8,215 nt of DNA, from the NCBI GenBank assembly GCA_964654825.1, contig CAZZKG010000106.1:1-8215 (forward strand). The letters run 5' to 3'. A model generated the notes under the pieces. That model saw only the letters and a list, made by a program, of their open reading frames with translations, searched no databases and was not told the origin of the DNA. Of this stretch, positions 1 through 5,253 are shown in pieces (the stretch's first letter is position 1; each line of letters opens with the position of its first letter). Both the position numbers and the translations under genes were made by a program. The stretch is from CAZZKG01 sp964654825. Lineage in GTDB: Bacteria > Gemmatimonadota > CAZMKB01.

Positions 1-1889
1 CCGCGCAGGTCCTCCGAGGGAAACCCCGGGACCCCCTCCCCCCGGAGCCGGGCCAGGAGCCCGGCAAAACACCCCATCTTCTCCTCGAGCCGCTGGACCG
101 CGGTCGGGATCTCGGGGGAGATCCTCTTCCGCTCGCTGTCGAGGAGCAGCGGATCCTGCAGCCCCCTTCCCGGGAACCGGGTGTCATCGAGCCCGACGAT
201 GAAGGTGATCGGGCGGCCGCTGTGCCCGCCGCTTCTCACATTGTCGACGTGGAGGCAGCCGGGACGCGGGCCGCTTCCCAGTACGCTGGTGCCTGCGACG
301 AGCAGATCGAGCCATTCCCGGATGTCGATGCCGGTTTCCCGCCTTTCCCGCGAGAGCCAGTACTCCATGTCTTCGAACTCTTCGATGAGCCGATCTTTTG
401 CGAAGCGGTCTAACCGGTTCACCGAGCGTGCGGCCCTCTCGAGGAATTTCCCGGCACCGGCCACGATTTCCGGCTGAGACGCGTCCGGAGCGGGTGCGGC
501 TTCAAGAAGTGCCTGCACGAGATCCCTCAGGACCCGGAGATCAGCCAGGTCACGCCTGACGCTCCCTGCACCGGCCCTCCCGCCGTCTTCGTCATCCCCG
601 GTGTCGGCATCGGAGGCCCTTTCCAGAAACGCGAGCCTGTTCTCGAGCCACCTTATCTGTTCGGTGAGTTTTGGAAGGTAGCGATCTGGCCCGAAACCGA
701 TCCCCACGCCCCGCAGAAGTGCCGCCATCCGGGAGAACCCGGAGTTCGTCTCATCCCCGGCCGGAGGTTCGAGCAGCCCTTCCCGCACCATCGTGACGAG
801 GAGCGCCTGCGGGAAACCGTCCCGCACCCATGCGAGCCAGGAAGCCAGAGCCCGGCCCGGGCGCGCATACCGGCAGGGGATACCTTCCCGGAAGGTCACC
901 GGCAGCGGGTCGTCCGTTTCGTTCTCGCCGCGCTCGATCGCGAGGAGGGTCTCATAGACCAGCGGGATATAAGTGTCGGGATCGGTGTGGAGGAGCTCTA
1001 CCTCATCCCATGGAATCCCGTGCTCCACACAGTGACGCAGCACTGCCCGGACCTCGTTAACCTCCCCGACGGCGTGCGTGATGGCGACGGAGCCGTCAGA
1101 GAAGGGTTCCGATGCTTCGGAAGGATCGAGTAGAAAGCGAAGGAGCCCTGCATCACTCCGGACGGTCACATCTTCGGTGGGCCGATCGGGGAGATGGCTT
1201 CCACCGGGGAGAGTGATCCGTCTTCGCCGCGCAGGCGCTCCCGGGAGCTCTTCGACCGGAAGGATGCGGCGCACCTCGTCCCTGACTGCGGCGAGAAGTT
1301 TTCTCTCTGTAGCTCTCAGTTCGAGATCGGCGGGGAGAAGGATGATCGTTTCGCGGCCGGCACAATCAGGATCGCCCAGGAGCCGGGCTGTCGCCATCTC
1401 GAGGACGTCGGCGTAGTCGACCTTTTTCTCATCCAGGAGCAGCTTCTCGTACTCTCCGAGGATCAGCGCCATGTCCTCCCCCTTCGGCGGAACCTCGAAA
1501 TCCTCCTTCGAGAGATCGGAAGCGGAGAGGCCGGCCAGGCGGATGGCATGGATACCGGCGAGGACGACTTCTGCGAGGTTCGCCCCCGGTCTGACCTGAT
1601 TGAGATACGCGAGGCACCGCCGGAGTTCTCCCTGCAGAATGCGGTCGATGAGAAGACCACCTGCCCGACCCGATAGGCGGCTGACACCCCGGGTCGCCAT
1701 CACCGGTGCCGCGAGGTCGAGCGCCATTGCGGGGAGCGTTTTGACGTGGACATTGAGAACTGGTCGGCCGTTTCGGGCCAACGCCTCGAGCCACTGATGG
1801 CCGGTGCGAAGCGAGGGCGCGATGAGCCACTTTTCTTCGATGAGATGCTGTTTACATGTCTGAGCGAGAGATCGGATCAGGCAATTCAA
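1..1889 (-). CDS. AddB-like helicase/PD-(D/E)XK nuclease subunit, N-terminal part (runs off window)
   Basis: An uninterrupted frame of about 629 codons reads leftward to the window edge with no stop, so the C-terminus is missing. It resembles AddB/RecB-type subunits of double-strand-break-processing nucleases. Visible marks are DYADVLEMA near residues 158-166, a GEVNEVRAVL segment at about 275-284, VTFREG near 331, and HVDNVRSGGHSG followed by GLDDTRFPG and DPLLLDSER at about 547-587, a block I recall from AddB-like proteins. Where a P-loop would sit (residues 24-33) it reads APSLRTGHQW, with no GKT/S, so ATP binding at this end is probably lost, as in related AddB-like proteins. The C-terminal nuclease domain would lie beyond position 1. 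The start is inferred: an in-frame TGA sits at 1956-1958, there is no early ATG, and TTG at 1887-1889 follows AGGGGA by 9 nt. Strongly GC-rich compared with its neighbours. An addA-like partner would be expected outside the window. Confidence 0.8.
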   Translation of the reverse strand, partial: MNCLIRSLAQTCKQHLIEEKWLIAPSLRTGHQWLEALARNGRPVLNVHVKTLPAMALDLAAPVMATRGVSRLSGRAGGLLIDRILQGELRRCLAYLNQVRPGANLAEVVLAGIHAIRLAGLSASDLSKEDFEVPPKGEDMALILGEYEKLLLDEKKVDYADVLEMATARLLGDPDCAGRETIILLPADLELRATERKLLAAVRDEVRRILPVEELPGAPARRRRITLPGGSHLPDRPTEDVTVRSDAGLLRFLLDPSEASEPFSDGSVAITHAVGEVNEVRAVLRHCVEHGIPWDEVELLHTDPDTYIPLVYETLLAIERGENETDDPLPVTFREGIPCRYARPGRALASWLAWVRDGFPQALLVTMVREGLLEPPAGDETNSGFSRMAALLRGVGIGFGPDRYLPKLTEQIRWLENRLAFLERASDADTGDDEDGGRAGAGSVRRDLADLRVLRDLVQALLEAAPAPDASQPEIVAGAGKFLERAARSVNRLDRFAKDRLIEEFEDMEYWLSRERRETGIDIREWLDLLVAGTSVLGSGPRPGCLHVDNVRSGGHSGRPITFIVGLDDTRFPGRGLQDPLLLDSERKRISPEIPTAVQRLEEKMGCFAGLLARLRGEGVPGFPSEDLR

Positions 1890-1986
1890 TACGAGGGATC
1901 CCCTGTCGGTGAACGATGAAGTCAGTCGAGAGAAACAAGCAACCGGTAGTTTCCGTCACACATCATTATCACTTCAGATTGACCCC

Positions 1987-2016
1987 ATAATATTAACTTG
2001 CTTTCAGGTTTCTCAA
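1987..2016 (-). promoter_or_regulatory. Putative sigma70 promoter for the AddB-like gene
   Basis: On the minus strand TTGAGA (2011-2016, 5 of 6 to consensus) is followed after 18 nt by TATTAT (1987-1992, 5 of 6). This would place transcription start roughly 90 nt upstream of the TTG start codon. It is a consensus match only and untested. Confidence 0.45.
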
Positions 2017-2057
2017 AAGGGTTGAATCACTTTTTCTCGGGGAAATCGTCAAGAGGC

Positions 2058-2086
2058 TTGACTTTGCACACAGCGTTATGCATACT
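2058..2086 (+). promoter_or_regulatory. Putative sigma70 promoter for the small basic protein gene
   Basis: TTGACT (2058-2063, 5 of 6) and CATACT (2081-2086, 4 of 6) are separated by exactly 17 nt. Predicted transcription would begin near 2093 and leave a leader of about 90 nt before the ATG at 2182. The -10 hexamer lies inside a perfect palindrome, which suggests repression. It diverges from the leftward promoter at 1987-2016. Confidence 0.5.
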
Positions 2087-2094
2087 GCATAACG
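2074..2094. promoter_or_regulatory. Perfect inverted repeat over the -10, candidate operator
   Basis: CGTTATGCA (2074-2082), spacer TAC (2083-2085) and TGCATAACG (2086-2094) form 9-bp arms with no mismatch and a 3-bp spacer. The palindrome covers the -10 hexamer of the rightward promoter, the classical position for a homodimeric repressor. No followed T-run is present, so it is not a terminator. No DNA-binding regulator gene is recognisable next to it; the small basic protein downstream is the only nearby candidate. Confidence 0.5.
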
Positions 2095-2181
2095 GAAGGA
2101 TCGTAGAACGGTCATCCTCGACGGTGTACTTGCGGGACATAACTTTATCAACGGTTCAATCACTGCAGGAACTTCGTCATC

Positions 2182-2490
2182 ATGCCCAAAAAAAAGAAAA
2201 TCCCTCAGAAACTGCAACCATGGATCGAGGCAAGAGCCAGGTTCAAGCTCTCGCACGCCCACATTCAGATGGCTCGCGAGCTCGGCCTCAATCCTCGAAA
2301 GCTCGGTAGTATTGCCAACTCTCAACAGGAAGTGTGGAAGAGCCCTCTGCCTGTATTCATTGAAGATCTCTATGAAAAACGCTTCGGCAGGCGAAGACCG
2401 AGAAAGATCCTGTCCATCGAACAGCATGCTCAACATCAACAGGCGAAACGTCACAAAGACAGACGAATCAGTTCGAGGGAAGATGACTGA
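2182..2490 (+). CDS. Small lysine/arginine-rich conserved protein of unknown function
   Basis: A 102-residue protein, very basic at both ends (MPKKKKIPQK at the start, a KRHKDRR stretch near the end). The core has LSHAHIQMARELGLNPRKLG (residues 24-43), then VWKSPLPVFIEDLYEKRFG (about 51-69). From memory this matches a short hypothetical protein found in many bacterial phyla, usually beginning MxKKKKIPQKL and containing HIQMARELGMNPKKFG. I know of no assigned function. The helical core with a turn could be a nucleic-acid-binding fold, but that is inference from charge and pattern. The usual counterpart has K/H-rich residues around LANHKQE where this copy has IANSQQE. The start ATG has only a weak upstream AGGA at 11 nt. 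A promoter and palindrome lie about 90 nt upstream. A 153-aa frame on the opposite strand overlaps it and looks like a shadow. Confidence 0.8.
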   Translation: MPKKKKIPQKLQPWIEARARFKLSHAHIQMARELGLNPRKLGSIANSQQEVWKSPLPVFIEDLYEKRFGRRRPRKILSIEQHAQHQQAKRHKDRRISSREDD

Positions 2491-2505
2491 ATAGTCAGGG
2501 CGTAA

Positions 2506-2616
2506 CGATTCGAACGTATAGCGAAGAAATTTGAGTTCGATTACGACGTCGAGGGGTACGAAGACTTATTCAAAAACATAGAACCGAAGTTGTTTATTGT
2601 GAATTTCAAATCATGA
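2506..2616 (+). pseudogene. Possible short gene remnant between two genes
   Basis: Between in-frame stops at 2503-2505 and 2614-2616 a 36-codon stretch reads RFERIAKKFEFDYDVEGY followed by EDLFKNIEPKLFIVNFKS. The composition looks protein-like (amphipathic, acidic then hydrophobic), but it has no usable start codon near its beginning and I recognise no family. It may be the tail of a lost gene or chance. The rest of 2491-2659 shows nothing else apart from the ribosome binding site of the next gene. Confidence 0.2.
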
Positions 2617-2646
2617 GGAAATGTTATCGGCCACGACAGGTTGAAA

Positions 2647-2651
2647 AGGAG
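2647..2651 (+). promoter_or_regulatory. Shine-Dalgarno that fixes a TTG start
   Basis: AGGAG (inside AAAAGGAG) lies 8 nt before TTG at 2660-2662. The frame is closed by TGA at 2642-2644, leaving TTG 2660 as the only well-placed start. The nearby ATG at 2664 is in another frame that stops after a few codons. Confidence 0.75.
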
Positions 2652-2659
2652 ATTGTCAA

Positions 2660-3532
2660 TTGAATGAAAATGTGCAAGCGATAGATGTCCCGGAAGGGAA
2701 ACCGACAGAACTGTTTGTTGTTGCTGTGAAAAAGACCGTCTTGAAGTGCAAGATGGTTTCAACCCGGCAATCAATTACTTTTCGTAAAGTCCATGATGAG
2801 GTTGAGGGAGAGATCCTCACGATACTACCTTCTAAATCGTGGCGATCTCATAAAACGCATTATATGACCGGCGAAATCAAATCCAGACGGATTGACATTC
2901 CTGCCCTCCATCTGGAACCGCTCGCATTGCATGATATGTGGATGTGGGATCCTGCAGATGAGTACTGGGGGGAACCGGATGACTCTACAAGGATCCTTTT
3001 CACATCCATTATCGATTTCGGTCCAAGAAAATCCTATGAAATGGAACAGATCATTCCTTTTGAAGATCCGGATGATCCGATCAGTGATCCGATTATCGAG
3101 GCTTCGGATTACCAGCAAGCCGGCTATCACGAGGAAGCACTCAGAATCATGGAAAAAGTAATAACCGCAGATCTCCGCTGCCTGGATGCTCATGCTCACC
3201 TTGGCAACTGGGATTTTAATAGTACGAATGAACCGGATGAGAAAATTATCGACAGGGCCAGGAGGCACTATGAAGTAGGAGCTCATATTGGCGAACTGTC
3301 ATTAGGAAAAGATTTCAACGGTGTTCTGGCCTGGGGACATATCGACAATCGACCATATCTGAGATGCATGCATGGATACGGATTATCACTCTGGCGTTTG
3401 GGACAGACAGAAGAGGCGCGAAAAATATTTCTGAGAATGCTCTGGTTGAATCCTTCAGATAACCAGGGGATCAGATTTTTATTAGCTGGTATCGATGATG
3501 GGAAAAACTGGTATGATTATTATAGTCGATGA
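2660..3532 (+). CDS. TPR-containing protein of a conserved uncharacterised cytoplasmic family
   Basis: A 290-residue soluble protein without signal peptide or membrane segment. The N-terminal half (about 15-145) is a mixed domain with GEIKSRRIDIPALHLEPLAL (71-90), a W-rich MWMWDPADEYWGEP stretch (93-106) and GPRKSYEMEQ (121-130). The C-terminal half is helical TPR-like: DPIIEASDYQQAGYHEEAL (143-161), then DLRCLDAHAHLGN (171-183), RRHYEVGAHIGE (201-212), and WGHIDNRPYLR (225-235) leading into GLSLWRLGQTEEARKIF (241-257) and LNPSDNQGIRFLL (263-275). I recall the WG-x-IDNRP and LNPxDNQGxR signatures from bacterial proteins annotated only as tetratricopeptide or cytoplasmic protein. TPRs normally mediate protein-protein contacts; the partner is unknown. 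It is full length for that family as I remember it. The TTG start is supported by AGGAG 8 nt upstream, and the stop is TGA. It lies 169 nt after the small basic protein on the same strand; co-transcription is possible but not shown. Confidence 0.85.
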   Translation: MNENVQAIDVPEGKPTELFVVAVKKTVLKCKMVSTRQSITFRKVHDEVEGEILTILPSKSWRSHKTHYMTGEIKSRRIDIPALHLEPLALHDMWMWDPADEYWGEPDDSTRILFTSIIDFGPRKSYEMEQIIPFEDPDDPISDPIIEASDYQQAGYHEEALRIMEKVITADLRCLDAHAHLGNWDFNSTNEPDEKIIDRARRHYEVGAHIGELSLGKDFNGVLAWGHIDNRPYLRCMHGYGLSLWRLGQTEEARKIFLRMLWLNPSDNQGIRFLLAGIDDGKNWYDYYSR

Positions 3533-3621
3533 TATCTCGAGCCATCAGACACCTGCAGCTTTCGGTGGTCCGCCGGGGCTCCATTGAGTACGGTAATCGA
3601 TTGTTTGATTGCGGCAGTGGT

Positions 3622-3721
3622 NNNNNNNNNNNNNNNNNNNNNNNNNNNNNNNNNNNNNNNNNNNNNNNNNNNNNNNNNNNNNNNNNNNNNNNNNNNNNNN
3701 NNNNNNNNNNNNNNNNNNNNN
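3622..3721. other. Assembly gap, exactly 100 N
   Basis: A run of 100 undetermined bases, the conventional placeholder for a scaffold join of unknown length. The 89 bases before it (3533-3621) carry no recognisable gene or terminator. Only two determined bases separate it from the SEC-C gene stop codon. Adjacency of the TPR gene and the SEC-C gene therefore depends on the scaffolding. Confidence 0.97.
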
Positions 3722-3723
3722 AA

Positions 3724-5121
3724 CTACTCGTTCTCGATTCCCAGTTCCGACCTCAGCTTGTTGAAATCGAATGGGAACTGCGTGTGATTATTTCTGAGCT
3801 GCATGTTCTCCCAGTCATTGATGAGATCCGTCACCCGTGCCTTTCCTCCGGATGTCATCACCGCTTCCCTGGGCGTCTGGTGGTCCAGGGCTGGTATCTT
3901 CTCATCAGCCCAGTTCAGGTACTGCTGTTCGATGTGATCCACCAGATCTCTTCGTGAATCCTCGGTCAGTTTAGCCAGGTCAAGCGTACTCTCTGACTGA
4001 GGTTCCCTTTCCAGTTCATCGAGATCGAGTTCCTTGTACGAAGTATCTTCATGAGTTATCCATTGTCCGAGATGCTTGTGAAGTTTATCAGACAGTTTCT
4101 TGTCCCTCTTCTCGCTGTTACACTCTGTTCGGAGGTGCTCCGGACCTACGGTGATTGATCCCCGAATCATACCGTGCGACATTCCCTTCTTCTGTTTCGC
4201 TATCCAGTTGAATTCCAACCCACCCTCCTCATCACCACAGAAGTCGACGTTTCTCAATTTTTTCATTTTCTCGATGATTTCATCCCGATGATCAGCATGA
4301 AAAGAATAGAGGGATTTGACGAAGACGATCTCTTCACCATCGCTGTTTCTGATCGTGGGAAAGATGGGATGTAATAGAAGGTCGACACAATCGTGGTAGA
4401 ACCCGATAAACTGATTGGCATACTCCCGGAGGTCGACGGGATCCAGTGATCGTTCCACCCTAATGTGGTCGATAAAATCTTCGATGTCTTTTCTGAACCT
4501 TCCACCCGGAAGTGGATATGGCCCCAGGGAGCTCAGAATGTACTCTCCATCCAGTCCCACCACCTGCCCCAAGATGAGATCCCACTTGGTAATGGTTTTC
4601 GTGCTGGACCTGTCATAGACAAAACATTCTCGTTCGATGGCAAGATCTTTCAGAAGCATCCCCTTCCCCGGTTCGACCGCCTCGACCTGCCAGAAACTCA
4701 ATGGCTCCTTCCTCACAGATTCGAGAAATCTCACTTCGAACGGATCCAGCCTTGATGACCTCTCAGCCAGAAACCGGGCAATGACCGTGTTCTCCTCCGA
4801 GTCCCGATTCTTCTCATCGAGAAGGTGCTCCCCGGGATGCCAGTAATATGTGAACCACGGCAGAAATAGTCCGATATAGGTATCCAGGTCTATTTCTTCG
4901 TGGTCCTCAGAACCCCAGAATTCGGTCCATGCGTCTTCGATGGAATTTGTTCCATACAGTTTGCGGGCATGCCGCAGCAGGAGATCTGCAGCCTTGTCCG
5001 CCGTTCTCCGAAGTAATTGATGTGTAAGCACCGGAGTAACAGTCTTCTCACTCAGATAGCAGCACTTCTTGTACTTCTTTCCGCTTCCACACGGGCAAGG
5101 ATCGTTTCTTCCCACACGCAT
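3724..5121 (-). CDS. SEC-C zinc-motif protein of unknown function
   Basis: A 465-residue, acidic, soluble protein. The N-terminus is a textbook SEC-C motif: GRNDPCPCGSGKKYKKCC, with cysteines 9, 11, 20 and 21 as the expected zinc ligands. The motif was named from the C-terminus of SecA, where it binds SecB, but it occurs at the N-terminus of many unrelated proteins, so a secretion role cannot be inferred. The middle has no motif I can name. A W-rich FLPWFTYYWHPGEHLL segment lies near residues 86-101. Near the C-terminus, LNWADEKIPALDHQTPREAV and the following GGKARVTDLINDWE recall a tail (paL-x-x-xTPREA) seen in other uncharacterised SEC-C proteins. Start ATG is preceded by GGAGG with a 6-nt gap. 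The stop is TAG at 3724-3726, two bases from the N gap, so the gene is complete. A promoter-like sequence lies at 5176-5204. Confidence 0.88.
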   Translation of the reverse strand: MRVGRNDPCPCGSGKKYKKCCYLSEKTVTPVLTHQLLRRTADKAADLLLRHARKLYGTNSIEDAWTEFWGSEDHEEIDLDTYIGLFLPWFTYYWHPGEHLLDEKNRDSEENTVIARFLAERSSRLDPFEVRFLESVRKEPLSFWQVEAVEPGKGMLLKDLAIERECFVYDRSSTKTITKWDLILGQVVGLDGEYILSSLGPYPLPGGRFRKDIEDFIDHIRVERSLDPVDLREYANQFIGFYHDCVDLLLHPIFPTIRNSDGEEIVFVKSLYSFHADHRDEIIEKMKKLRNVDFCGDEEGGLEFNWIAKQKKGMSHGMIRGSITVGPEHLRTECNSEKRDKKLSDKLHKHLGQWITHEDTSYKELDLDELEREPQSESTLDLAKLTEDSRRDLVDHIEQQYLNWADEKIPALDHQTPREAVMTSGGKARVTDLINDWENMQLRNNHTQFPFDFNKLRSELGIENE

Positions 5122-5175
5122 TGTCCACCTCCGTTTTCATAGTATCAGCGGTGAGGGGTGCGGGTCAGTATCTAT

Positions 5176-5204
5176 TACATATCACACTTCTTCCAGACAG
5201 TCAA
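5176..5204 (-). promoter_or_regulatory. Putative promoter for the SEC-C gene
   Basis: On the minus strand TTGACT (5199-5204) is followed after 17 nt by TATGTA (5176-5181). The -10 is weak (3 of 6), but a TG one base upstream gives an extended -10 look. It lies between the end of the secreted-protein gene and the GGAGG site (5128-5132) of the SEC-C gene, suggesting independent transcription. Confidence 0.4.
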
Positions 5205-5225
5205 GTACTTTCTACAGGAAGGATT

Positions 5226-5253
5226 CGTGATCTCCCCCTCTCAGGGAATCACG
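5226..5253 (-). terminator. Imperfect hairpin across the stop codon of the secreted-protein gene
   Basis: Arms CGTGAT (5226-5231) and ATCACG (5248-5253) plus inner CCCT (5236-5239) and AGGG (5243-5246) can fold around a 3-nt loop with internal bulges. It covers the TGA stop at 5241-5243. No U-tract follows on the transcribed strand, so intrinsic termination is doubtful; it may be an RNA 3'-end stabiliser or chance. Confidence 0.2.

Noticed and set aside
1194..1676. 160-aa frame on the plus strand
   Set aside because: It lies antisense to the AddB-like coding frame, which has recognisable family motifs throughout; the plus-strand product resembles nothing and has typical mirror-frame composition.
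1961..1966. Two adjacent ATGs on the minus strand upstream of the AddB-like gene
   Set aside because: They are in a different frame from the gene and reach a TGA at 1922-1924 after a dozen codons, so they cannot be its start.
1998..2309. Plus-strand frame with a faint HigB-toxin-like start (GFSKGLNHFFSGK)
   Set aside because: The resemblance covers only about 15 residues and needs indels. No HigA antitoxin follows, and the promoter lies inside the frame rather than ahead of it. It is treated as chance.
1993..2454. 153-aa frame on the minus strand
   Set aside because: It is opposite the small basic protein gene, which matches a family I recall, and it crosses both promoters and the palindrome. 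No ribosome binding site or motif supports it.
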